Assembly: GCA_038503075.1 (NCBI GenBank)
Contig: JBCAML010000002.1
Location: 1,550,001 to 1,614,000, forward strand
DNA: 64,000 nt
From: Gyromitra esculenta
Taxonomy: Eukaryota > Ascomycota > Pezizomycetes > Pezizales > Discinaceae
Direction: 5' to 3'
In this document: positions 47,429 to 57,706 of the stretch, piece after piece
Numbering within the stretch: the stretch's first letter is position 1
How the letters are laid out: each line of letters starts with the position of its first letter
Made by a program: the position numbers and the translations under genes
The notes under the pieces: generated by a model
Seen by the model: the letters and a program-made list of their open reading frames with translations, nothing else
Told to the model about the DNA's origin: nothing
Database searches by the model: none

Positions 47429-50356
47429 ATGGCTTTCAATGGGCGTGGGGGTACCGGCATGAGTACCGTCGCCGCTGCTGAGCATCCACGCAACACGCTT
47501 TCGGCCACTTCATTTGGTTCCAGTGCAACAGCTTCTCCGCACTCTCATCTACAACATCCCAGATCCGTTTCTTCACAAAAACTCAATAACTTCGCCCTAT
47601 CGCCCTCATCTACTGTTGACCAGGCCGCCGAAGTAAACGCCAACCTGGACTTTTCACAGGCGCAGTCTTTCGCCCGGAAGGAGCTTTTGGGCGGCTCCTT
47701 CGGAGACCTTAGTGGGGCCCAACGTGAACCTGAGGAGACTCCTGAGGATATGCAAAAAAAGGATCCCCTGGCCACTCAAGTATGGAGACTTTACAGCAAG
47801 CAGAAGAACGTACTCCCAAATGCGGAGCGTATGGAGAATCTTACGTGGAGAATGATGTCAATGACGCTACGTAAAGAGCAACAGCAAGCTCGGTGAGTGC
47901 CCACACACTCCCCTCTAGAAACCTTTTTATCGAAGCACTTGATCCTGATATGGTTTTTTTAAAACCAGGATGGCTGCTAGAAACTTCCAACAACAGCAGC
48001 AACGAGTAGGAGGAATATCTGCTGCTGCTGTGGCTCGTTCCGCTGAAAGCAAATCATCTTCCGTCCTATCTAGCAGAAACCCATCAGAATCAGATTGCAT
48101 GTTTATGGATGATCTTACATTCACATCCCCATCATCAATGGTTGGCTCACCTAGTGGACTTTCGAGCTGTGGGATTGCCCATTCACCAAGCAGCGAGAAC
48201 CTCAATACTTCGTCTCACGCCACAGCATCAGCAATACCTATAAAAAAGACATCTCGAGAGAAAGAACTCATGCTCGGATCTCATCTTCCTCCGGCCTCCG
48301 CGCCTCAGCCTCAATTTGAAGGAGCACATGGAGAATTTGACTATGTTCAACGGAGGATACGAAAGACGAGTGTGGATGAGCGTCGAGTGAGTTTTCTTTA
48401 CGGCAAGTATCTACATGTGATTTCTGACATTTTCATGTCTAGCCTCCTAAGAGACGTGCCGACTTTTCTCCACACGTTCCTCCAGTCACCAGCATAATGA
48501 TTCCAAACGACCCTGATCCGGATCATGATTTGAGTGACTATCACCTGGACCAGGATCACGGCTTCTCCATCCCCAGCTCCCATCCGTCCACCATGACTTT
48601 CCTTGATACTTCTCTTGAATCGTCAGAATACCTCACCTCTGCTGGTCCTTATCAGAACAGCTTCACGTTCTCTCCAGTCCATTCTCCGCTTGTGACTAAC
48701 GGCCCCTTCTCCAACATGTACAACACTCATACCCCCATGGCATCATCAGTAACATCCAACGATTTCTATTCCCCACCCGCTTCCGCTAATCACTCGGTTG
48801 TATCAACCCCTCATCCCTTGTCTGAAAATCATGGGAACAATTTCTTTGATCAAATTAACCTGGAAAACCGGGGCCAAAACCAAGGGCGAACAATACCTGG
48901 TTTTGGGCAACACTCTAGAAACAGCACTCTGCCCAATAGTCTTACTTCTAATGAATTCTATTTCAATACTACAGATCCCATCCTTAGTGCAAACCCATCT
49001 GCTTCCCATTCAGGGTTTCCTTCACCAGGGTTCCAGCAATTCCAGCATGTCAATCCTTCGCAGGTTCTGCGAGCAGATTTCAGCCTTGCAAAATCACCAG
49101 GATCCACTGGAGCCAAGAACGAGGGCATGTTTTCTTTTGGTGCAGATTCCGATTTCGAGGATGAGGACCTTGATCAGATGCAAATTCAGACTGAGGGGAA
49201 TTATATCGATGATACCCAGTCAGCCATGCAAACTCACTTTGGGCAATGGAGTCAAAGGAATGGTTTAGGTGGGCAGAGCTCTCAATATGGGAACGGACGG
49301 TATCCAGGACAGCAGCAAAAGACTGTGAGGATAGGGGGGACCGAAACCGCGCCTTCCCCTCAGGAATGGGGCATGGGTGGAGGTGGCCATCACAGTCGAT
49401 CACATTCGGTCAGCGCATCGGTAAGCGACATGCGGAACCGGGTACAAGATCCGAATGGGGCACGAAGGCAGAAGATCGCTCGGACAAGTTCTACGCCGAA
49501 TGCTCCTCAATTAGCCATTTCAACGATGAACCAGCGTGCACAATCAAGTCCAAACAGTCCACCTGAGTCTGGCTTTAGCTCTACAGAGCCTTCTCGACCA
49601 GCTTCGCCAGATGGACAAAAGAACGGTGGTGCTGGGGCTGGCGGTGCCAATGGGCTTCCAACCACTTGCACGAATTGCTTCACGCAAACCACCCCTCTGT
49701 GGAGGAGAAATCCAGAGGGCCACCCTCTATGCAATGCATGTGGTCTATTTTTGAAACTCCATGGCGTGGTTCGACCCTTATCCTTGAAGACAGACGTCAT
49801 TAAGAAGCGCAATCGAGGAAGTGGAAACTCGCTACCAGTTGGGAGCGCGGCAACCCGTTCATCCAAAAAAGGTGGCCGGAAAAACTCCCTTGTACAAACC
49901 CCGGTCACAACACCTATTTCCGCCCAATCAAAGAGCCTTGCTGGGTCAGAATCCCCGCCTTCTACAGGATCTAATGTCAGCACCCCTACGAATAGTTTGT
50001 CGATAATGACCGCTCCTGGACAAGGCAGCAAGTCTGGCGTCATTCCGATTGCTGCCGCCCCACCAAAGAGCAATTTAATTGGTGGTGGCACCGCTACTAG
50101 ACCACTTGCTGCGGCAATGCCGAAGCGTCAGAGACGGCTTTCCAAAAGTCAAGGCCTACTCCAAGAGGGTAGCGAAGATGGCGACGCAATGGACGAATCT
50201 CGAGATATGGGCAAGAAGGATAAGACTTTGACTCCAATCCTTCAGCAATCCACTTCAGCAATCCTTCACAACACGACACATCACACTCCTATTGCACCTG
50301 CAGTCACGACTGCAGCTGGTACCCAGGAATGGGAATGGCTTACAATGTCTCTTTAA
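47429..50356 (+). CDS. areA: GATA-type nitrogen regulator AreA/NIT2
   Basis: Wide-domain activator of nitrogen catabolite genes, 931 residues. Exons 47429-47892, 47969-48386 and 48443-50356. Exon 1 carries the AreA N-terminal motif ([20 protein letters not shown], then TWRMM). Exon 3 contains the single GATA finger C703-x2-C706-x17-C724-x2-C727 ([14 protein letters not shown]...LCNAC) with its basic tail ([13 protein letters not shown]). The last residues, EWEWLTMSL, are the conserved AreA C-terminus that contacts the co-repressor NmrA. The segment between is low complexity (Ser, Pro, Asn, Gln), with acidic [15 protein letters not shown] as a plausible activation region. Lengths and all landmarks agree with the family, so there is no sign of truncation. 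A long pyrimidine-rich leader and a T-rich 3' tail flank it. The exact start is less sure than the rest; a second in-frame ATG is at 47459. Confidence 0.95.
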
Positions 50357-51546
50357 TTTTTTCTTGGCTTTCTTGGTTGCTGGTGTTTCTCATTCATGAC
50401 TTCATGAAAGTTTTTTCCTTGATTGTAAACTCTTTTCATTTTGGAGGTGTAGAGATCGCTGTGGGGCTGAGGTGTTCGAGTAATCTCTCGGGCGGGGAGC
50501 GAAGTGGGATTTCATGTATTACTGTGGGTAATTAGGAGTGCTGGTTTGTGTTACGATGTCGTTAAGTTACGATGCTGGTGTCTTTTCTTTCTTTCTCTTT
50601 CCTTCTGCGATCAGAGGTGGATCGTCCTGTATATTTATTGGGGTTTTTCTATCTTCTTTGGATTCGCTATTTTCTCTTCGGCCTACTTCTTTTCTCGCCC
50701 TCCTCTTTTGTCTGACATTTTCCTTTCTCACGGTGATTTTTATTCTCTTGTTCAAGCTCCCAGGCTATTTGGATATATTTCTTCGGTTGTTTTTTTCCCA
50801 TTCGTCATGGTATAGAAAGGAGGTGTCTTTCTGGGCCTATTGGAAGGAGATATCCTTTCTGTTGCTTCGTTTCGCTTTCTTTAGGGGGGTTTCGGTTAGG
50901 ATTGTTTTTGGACAAGAGATACAGGATTCGTTTTTTTTACCCTTACCTTTTTTTTAGGCTTTTTTTTTTTTGATACTGACAGGGAGGTAGTTTTGCTCAA
51001 TCATATGATTTAACGAGTGCGGTTTCATTAATGGCTTTTTATCTCGTTTCTTTTCCACCGCCTTTATGTCTATCGTTTATTGGGCTCGGCCGGATCTTTC
51101 ATTTGTTCATATGCTAAAGGGTTTATATTCGGGGGGTTTCGGTTCCTTTTTTCCATCGGTTTCCAATTCTTTTTTTTTTTCCATTCTGGAGAGCCCTTGT
51201 AGGACTTTTATTTGTGCCTGGTTCCGGTCCAGGGGGGTTTTTTCTTCTTCACTCCTTTAACTTTTTTCCCTTTGTTGGCATGTAGTGGGGTTTGATGTAT
51301 GTGGGCGTGTACTTGATATTCTTCCTGTAATACAGGCTGCTGGAATCAGCGAGAGCAGCTTTTCTATACTCTTATACGAAGATTTTTCAAGTAAACAGAC
51401 AACACTACGATAGAATATGAAGAATCTGTATATTTTTGCAAAAAACCATTTACTGTCATAAAACTTCATTCGTAATAGCCGTTTTTAACTCCGTAGCAAT
51501 GTATAGCTTAAGGACCCTTTCCCTCCCTTTTACTCATGCGCAGTGT
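50357..51546. other. areA 3' region
   Basis: About 900 bases after the areA stop are extremely T-rich on the plus strand (many T runs of 6-12), consistent with a long 3' UTR. From 51260 composition returns to average towards the convergent HSK3 gene. Open frames seen here are Phe/Ser/Leu-rich artefacts of the T richness. Confidence 0.55.
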
Positions 51547-51912
51547 TCATTCCCCATTACTGCCTTCGTGTGGTTCTCCTAGTACTTTTCCGGCGGCCAT
51601 CAATCTGAGTTCCCCAGGGTCGTACAGGTCAGCCCAGCCCTCGCATGCATGGACGTGGGGAAAGGAAATGAGGGAGGGAAGGGAAGGGAAGGGAAGGGAG
51701 ATCAACAATGCGCCATTAAGTCCGCCTAGGGCTTTGATGTTTTCCGCCTGCACAGCTGTTACCCGCATGATGTCCTGGAGATCAGCTAGGTGTGCCTGCA
51801 GTTGAGCCAGCTGCGAGTTCAGGTGGGCGAGCTGACGCGCCTTTGTGTTCGAGGGAGCAAGTGATGGACGAATGCCGCTTCTGGATTGATAAGCTGACGA
51901 TGGAGGAGGCAT
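51547..51912 (-). CDS. HSK3: DASH/Dam1 complex subunit Hsk3
   Basis: Small kinetochore protein of the DASH ring that couples chromosomes to microtubules; 87 residues when spliced. Minus-strand exons 51912-51707 and 51604-51547. After a short Ser/Pro-rich start, the helical family core reads KARQLAHLNSQLAQLQAHLA, then DIMRVTAVQAENIKALGGLNGAL, and continues after the intron with MAAGKVLGE, the usual Hsk3 ending. The 102-bp intron is inferred: its donor (GTTGAT) is weak, its acceptor (CTCAG) and branch region (GCTGACC) are good, and it contains a CCCTT repeat. Because 102 is a multiple of three and has no stop, an unspliced 121-residue version is also open. The start codon is 229 bp from that of the divergent poly(A) polymerase gene. 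Confidence 0.85.
   Translation of the reverse strand: MPPPSSAYQSRSGIRPSLAPSNTKARQLAHLNSQLAQLQAHLADLQDIMRVTAVQAENIKALGGLNGALLISLPFPSLPSLISFPHVHACEGWADLYDPGELRLMAAGKVLGEPHEGSNGE
51673..51700. repeat. GGGAA pentanucleotide repeat inside the HSK3 intron
   Basis: Plus strand GGGAA repeated about five times with flanking GGGA units; on the coding strand this is a CCCTT pyrimidine tract within the proposed intron. Confidence 0.85.
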
Positions 51913-52140
51913 GAGGAAGAAGGGAGGGTGGCTTTCTGTTAGTATCCCGTGGGGCGATGGATGATCGGGGGGACGTGAAGTGCAGTTGGAAAGCCAAGAC
52001 ATCAGTAAATATCCGTTTTGAGACTGGCAACGAACACCCCGGCAACCGCGGAGCCTCAGCGCCCCACCAACGTCCGTGCAAAATTTCAAACACCTTTTTT
52101 TTTTGAACCTTCTCTGACAGGGGAGGGAAAAAGATGCGAC
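51913..52140. promoter_or_regulatory. Divergent promoter, HSK3 / poly(A) polymerase gene
   Basis: 228 bp separate the two divergent start codons, the tightest divergent pair in the window, so both promoters must lie here. A T run near 52089-52104 is present; no known motif was recognised. Confidence 0.5.
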
Positions 52141-53494
52141 ATGACGACCCCAATCGCTGCCCTGGCAGCTCGCCTTGCTTTATCTGCTGAAGGGAATATT
52201 CTGAGACAATTAACACTGAGCAGGAGTATAGTTGCAGCGAAGGCTATCTGGCCCAAAGCGACAGTCACGCCTGTGGGCAGCTTCGCACAAGGCACGAGTT
52301 TAAGCGAAAGGTAGGGGAGTCCTTTTTTTTTTGGTGGTGATGGAGATTTCGGATGAATTTCTAACGCAAAATTTAACCTCAGTGATATCGATCTAGTTGT
52401 CCATATGCCCGATCTAACATATCGTCCCGATAGCGCTGCGAGATGGGCATCGAAACTCAAGTGGGGACTGATCGATCGGAAAACCACCCTGGATTCGACT
52501 TCAGAAGTTCTGGGGAATGCTCGTGTTCCTATCTTGACCTACACGGATCTTGAGACTGAGGTTGGTGTGGACGTATCGTTCTTACCCAATTCCATTGCGA
52601 ATACGGAATATGTCAAGGGCGAGCTGGAAAGGCGACCTTATATTCGGACACTAGTGATATTGTTGAAATACTGGTAAGGAACAACCTCAGTGGTGGGTGT
52701 GTCAAGTAGATGAACTTCTCAGTAACAATATGCTTGTGGGTGCCTAGGCTCAAGAGTCGGAATATGAATAAAGTCTTCACGGGTGGTCTAGGGTCCTACG
52801 CATTATCATTGACAGTCATTGGTTATTTCAACGTATGTCATCCCCGCTCAATTATATCATACCAGAAGTTTACGCAATCAATATAAAACAGGTACGGAAA
52901 CACACCAAAGCACGAAAAGTTACTCAGGAAACATATGAGCAATGGCTGGCAGAGGAGAACATTTACCACCTCCTAGTCGATTACCTCACCTTTTGGGGCG
53001 CGCAATGGAAATATGCTTCAACAATGTTAGAGCCTGATGAAGGCGGCATCTACAAAAAGGTGGGTACATAATCCGGGCCGAGCTTTCATTCAACGTGATT
53101 TTTGACGACTTTAAAACCCCAGGGCTCTAAAGGACACGTCGGCGGCAAGCGGAATGGCTTCCTGGCTATTGGCGATCCTACAGACCCAACGAACGACGTG
53201 GGGAGTAAAGCATTGAAAGTATCCAAGTTAAAAGCGGCGATGATGGCGTTAAGAAATAAACTGGAGGCTGCTGGTCCAGATATCACAGAAAGCGATCTAT
53301 TGGACATGCTCACGAATACCGGAAGCATGTTCAGAGGGGCGAATTGGAACCATAGATCGAAGGCAAAAGGTAGAGGGGGAAAAAGGGCGGCGTCTACTAG
53401 AAAGTCCGGGAAAAAAAAGGCGAAAGGACCCAGCACCAAAAAGCCCAAAGAGGTCAAATCTGACAAGGCTAAACCGCAGCCTAATGTACAATAG
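52141..53494 (+). CDS. Non-canonical poly(A) polymerase / nucleotidyltransferase (Trf4/Cid family)
   Basis: Predicted RNA 3'-end nucleotidyltransferase of the DNA polymerase-beta superfamily, 361 residues. Exons 52141-52310, 52383-52673, 52748-52832, 52892-53059 and 53123-53494 join in frame. The catalytic site is complete: G46-S47 in VGSFAQGTSL, D58 and D60 in SDIDLVV (formed across intron 1) and the third carboxylate D120 in EVGVDVSF. The PAP-associated domain follows (YIRTLVILLKYWLKSRNMNK, GGLGSYALSLTVIGYF, then LLVDYLTFWG and LAIGDPTDPTNDVG). The C-terminal 60 residues are lysine-rich (GKKKAKG). Compared with Trf4/Trf5 the N-terminus is much shorter, lacking most of the helices before the catalytic fold; the in-frame ATG at 52141 is the first after the divergent promoter, but another exon cannot be excluded. 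Substrate RNA unknown. Confidence 0.85.
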
Positions 53495-54103
53495 GGGCTG
53501 ATAGGAAATAATAAAATAAATACCAATAGTCATTAGGTATTATTATTTTTCCGTATCCGTTGCGCGATCGTGTCATGATCTTAAAAGTGAAGCGGGTTCG
53601 AACACAAAGCCCTAACCCTAGATAGTATTATTTGGTTCTGAAATCACATTATGTCTCGATTACTTGATGAAGGTTTCCCACAGGGAGCAAAGGAGAAAAG
53701 CCATTGATATCCACCTTGGTGCAAATATGAAACTTCCTCGGCCAACTCCATCTAAATCGCAAGAAAATGCCATGAATTTGTACTTCTCAATGATACGCTA
53801 CTTACACAACCACAACCCTCCATAGATATTTGGTACAGCGCTCCCTGTCTGCTCCAACGTAAGGAAAGAGAACCAGAAAACAAGATGAAAAGAGTCAAAC
53901 CAAAATAAAAGGTGACAAGAATCAATACCTGCCAGCTAGATAACAATTCACTATTTCGAGTGTGAACGTAAAAGCCCTTCCCGAGCCTGTTGCCTTTACA
54001 TTTCTCTCCATACATTTTTCCTTGGGTAATTTTTTTCCTTCCCCCTCCTTCATACTCGGATACGACGCTGGATATTTTTAGGTGCAGTGAGTTGATTTAG
54101 GCT
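53495..54103. other. Convergent 3' interval
   Basis: About 600 bp between the 3' ends of the poly(A) polymerase gene and the small mitochondrial protein gene. AT-rich with a telomere-like CCCTAACCCTA at 53610-53620. No gene seen. Confidence 0.5.
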
Positions 54104-54761
54104 TTACTTCTTCTTCGATTTTGCATCTTGGGCTTCGATCTTGTCCTCGAGACTACGGACATATAGTTCGATCCGTTGGATTGATGATCTCAAAGCCTGC
54201 ATTCGTCCGGAGCCAGCGGTGTCAGCCCGTTTTCTCTACCTACGCCAGAATCCCACTTGCCATATAACAAACAGCAGGACGTATGATGGGGGCAAACACA
54301 CATCGATATCTTCAGTCAGTAGCTCATTGGAGACTTTATATTCCTCAAGAAGGTAAAAGTAAGCTGCTGCTCCGGAGACAGTTGATCCCAGGAGGAATCC
54401 AAAGAGCCTATTGACGGAACCACAAAAGATATCAGCCCACCCGATCGTACCAAATTTTTCCATTGATGTTTCATATATTTTTTTCTCTCCCTTCCCTATC
54501 CTTCTGTCCATATCCCGTTGTGCATTGCAGCCAGCCCCGCTACTGATAAACGACCAACTCTCGCCCCAACTTCCCATCCCCCAATGAGATTACGCAGAAT
54601 ACGTACCCTCCTCTAAAAGCACCAACCGGCCTTTTCTTCGGTACAGCGATAGTTTCCTGGCGGAGAATCTGCGAGGTTGCGAATGATCTCGCGGTGACCC
54701 GCGGGGCAACGAGACGGACGGCAGGTGCGCGCAAAAGACAATGACGGAGAGCAGTCGACAT
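54104..54761 (-). CDS. Small mitochondrial membrane protein of unknown function
   Basis: 117-residue protein from minus-strand exons 54761-54607, 54407-54302 and 54196-54104, all in frame. Residues 1-35 are a basic, Arg-rich amphipathic presequence without acidic residues (APAVRLVAPRVTARSFATSQ), typical of mitochondrial import. A single transmembrane helix follows at about residues 52-72 (GGLFGFLLGSTVSGAAAYFY), then a short charged stretch (LLEEYKVSNELLTEDI) and a predicted coiled coil (ALRSSIQRIELYVRSLEDKI), ending in lysines. The pattern of one inner-membrane anchor plus coiled coil appears in several organising or assembly factors, but I do not recognise the family and give no function. 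The ATG at 54761 is the first true ATG in the frame. A tandem GATA site lies about 155 bp upstream (54918-54926). Confidence 0.75.
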
Positions 54762-56156
54762 GATTGGAGTGGCCGCTGTTGTCAAATTTAGGGAAATTTT
54801 TGGAGATGTAAACGGGTTGAAACAGGCAGTAATGAGCAGGGCAATACGTAGTTTCGTTTGGTGGAGGTGGGGCGTGAGGGCCAGTGGAGTAGCGTGGGGC
54901 AGGTGCTGATCTAATCTGATAAGATAACCGGGGGGAACGTCACTTCATGATCCGAGCTCAGACCGAGCTTCTGGACCAGACATCGGAGTGCTGCAAGAAG
55001 CGGATTTCCGTCAACCCCGCTTCCTGCTCTATCCCTGAGGGCTGGTAGGGAACTCATACCGATCTGGAGATCCGCTAGATGCCAATTGAAATGCCGATTT
55101 TGGCGATTTTCGAGATTACCAATAGGGTATTCCATAGGGAAAGGAGGGGCTTGAACTCTCTAGGCAGTATTTACCCATATCAGCCTTTTCCGATTTGCAT
55201 AGCATGCCTGGACATCAAGCTACATGCACCCATTGTTTATATCCTGCGGGCGCAATAAGTGCTTAGAGATATTGAAAACTCCCACCGGAAAAAACACCAG
55301 GAAGAGATGAGGTTGCCATCACTTAGCGTATCCCTGTAACTTAGATACCGTTTCTCGAATGCTCACAAACGCCCAGCGCGCTGAAATGAAATTTAAAGGT
55401 TATTGCAGTTTTTTTCCCCATCATCGCACACTTCACATATATGCAGGTACATAGATATGCTCTCCTGTAATCATGGTAACGAACATTCCAGTTGAGTAAG
55501 AGTCATCATGTAGGTACCGACGAAGTTAGTCTCGAGGCTCTTCTAATCGCTGGTCCAAAAATGGAGATATTCTAGCAGGCTGCAAGCATCCCAGAAAGGT
55601 CAGGACGCCACAAAGCAATCTTCATTTGAGCCCTCTCTCTTGCTCGGCGAGGCAAGCCGGGATGCCAAGCTAAAGGAGTTGAAAGGGATCACAACGGATG
55701 CTTACTGCTTTTGTTGCGGGAAGCTTACCCGGACAGTAGGAGGGAGGAATAAGACTCCTATCCGCCCGGTGTCCGCGCCTACCCATACATTGCGGGGGGG
55801 AAAACACCCTGTGGCTGATGTGAACCCCACCCTCACCAACCATTCAGCTTCTTTCACACGCCTTTCAACACCGGTGTCTGGCTTGAAATGTGGAATTGAA
55901 GTCCCAGGAGGCGTGAAATGATGTAAATAAAGCAACATTACAGCTTGCCTTAGCTCCAATGTACGCTGTATTGCAGACCTCTGTGGTGCGCGATGTTGGA
56001 ACGGGTTCCCACGTTTTTACTCGGTTGAAAGCCTTATCACCGAAGCGAGCGAGACTTGCTGATCGGTAGCTGGTACGGACCCTGTGGGATCCACGGCGCT
56101 GCGAACCCGGTTCACGATTGCATAGAGTAAATCAGAAAAAATAAATAATCTGATAG

Positions 56157-56293
56157 TACTCGGGGCAGGCATGAAGAACCCGAAAATGCAAGCAGAATTT
56201 GGCCAATCAACCCGAGAATGTGACTAAAGAGAGCAAATCAAAAGACTTTATTAGAAAACGACATTTCCGGGTTCTTCATGCCTGCCCCAAGTG
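56157..56293. mobile_element. 137-bp foldback element (MITE-like), copy 2
   Basis: Arms 56157-56188 and 56262-56293 match as inverted repeats at 29 of 32 positions; the three differences are transitions. The left end is TA and the right end TG, i.e. the target duplication is altered on one side. Total length (137 bp) equals that of the copy at 4871-5007, and the arm core CAGGCATGAAGAACCCGAAA is shared apart from one base. The centres of the two copies are only weakly alike. Confidence 0.72.
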
Positions 56294-57485
56294 TGTGCCG
56301 ACAATCGTGTAGTGTGAGAGAAATGTTATGGTGCTATTCGGAATATCAACCACGGATTCGTTGTTGCAAAGTGCCAAAAAAGTAACGGTTGATACACGAA
56401 TTTGCACTCGAACCGGCAGAGACATAAAAGCATTCAGTGCAGACGCGTGCAGATAACCAGGCCATTATATCGTGACGTCTGGCTGCGAGAGCTCAATCAT
56501 GAGATGCCCTTGGCGCAATCTCGCGCAAGGACAGCTCAACCCCTCCGTTTTCCCATTTCCCCGCGCTGCGTTCGCCAACAAACGTTTTGTATCAAAGTAT
56601 TTTTATTTATTCTTTCCCTCTCAATTTCTCGCAAATCTTTGTCCCTGTTGGCTCCTACGTGGCAGCCCTTCTCTCCGATGGAAACTCTGGCTTGGGGGGC
56701 TTGGGGCAATTATGGTTGGATCGAGTGAGGCGCATTCGCACGCCAGGGCTGCGTGTTAGCAGTGTTGCACGGGTCTGGCCTGCCTGCCTTACGACAAAGA
56801 AGACCATCTGAAACTGGCACGATCTGTTTCCCGTCTGCTATGTGTATTCTTGTCTGAAATTCTGATTTTGCACGCTTGTGGGAGGGGGGGACAACAGCGC
56901 ACGACAGAGAGGGAAAAGTCAGCACTCGGACTGAGATATAAAAGCATAGATATATGTAGTTCACGTGCTGGTCGTGGTTGTTAGTTAGCTGATGAGTTGA
57001 GGAATCGAAATGACGTGCGCCTGACAAATGGGCTGAAGGTAATAAGGCAAGAAGTGGAGGAAAGAAGTGGAAGACATCCGACATAGCTCTATCTCCATCT
57101 CTTTCTTTCTTTCTGCGGATTTCTTTTTCTAATAGTCGGTGAATAAATTCTCCAGATTTATAACTTATTGATTATTATTCACTTATTCATTTCAACCTCA
57201 CCCCCTCCCCTTGAGCTGTTCAGGGATGTCGCGCGGTATTCCGGGTGTCTTGTTCCTTTTAAACTTTACTGTAAATTGAAGTTTCCAGGGCAATTATGGA
57301 TAGCCCAGGGCCAGCCAGTCAACGACATGTATTTATTGTATTGCGAGAGACAGGACCAGTGTCGGTAGTCTTTTACCTTTCCGGGGGTTTCCGCACAAAA
57401 CCCTTATTACTCACAAATTATATTGAGTGTGCAGGTGGGGGAGGTGGACAGTACATGTAGTTAGCGTTACGGGCTAGGGCGGACA

Positions 57486-57561
57486 GGGCGAGAGAGGGAT
57501 GAAGAAGAGAGTGAGAGAAAGAGGGAGAGAAAGGGATAGAGAAAGGGAAATGAAGAGAGGG
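57486..57561 (+). repeat. Purine (GA) tract
   Basis: About 75 bases of almost only A and G on the plus strand (GAGAGAGGG and GAGAAAGAGGG patterns), immediately before the minisatellite. Such tracts can form triplex or exclude nucleosomes; no function can be assigned. Confidence 0.8.
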
Positions 57562-57621
57562 CATCATTCCCACACAGTTCTAGTTAGTATGTAGTCGGCC
57601 AGTCAGTCAAATCAGTCAAAC

Positions 57622-57706
57622 CAATCAGTCAGTCAAATCAATCAGTCAGTCAAATCAATCAGTCAGTCAAATCAATCAGTCAGTCAAATCAATCAGTCAG
57701 TCAATC
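57622..57706 (+). repeat. 17-bp minisatellite, about five copies
   Basis: Unit CAATCAGTCAGTCAAAT repeated head to tail at 57622, 57639, 57656, 57673 and 57690 (last copy incomplete), flanked by shorter CAGT and CAAT units from 57600 to 57730. Non-coding, about 1 kb upstream of the gene at 58731. Confidence 0.9.

Noticed and set aside
53610..53620. Telomere-like CCCTAACCCTA (and TAGGGTTAGGG-like at about 31765)
   Set aside because: Only two units each; too short for an internal telomere array. Could be a TTAGGG-factor site but there is no further support.
55130..55175. Possible T-arm (GAGAGTTCAAGCCCCTC) on the minus strand
   Set aside because: One internal mismatch and no matching D-arm or acceptor in the required distance.
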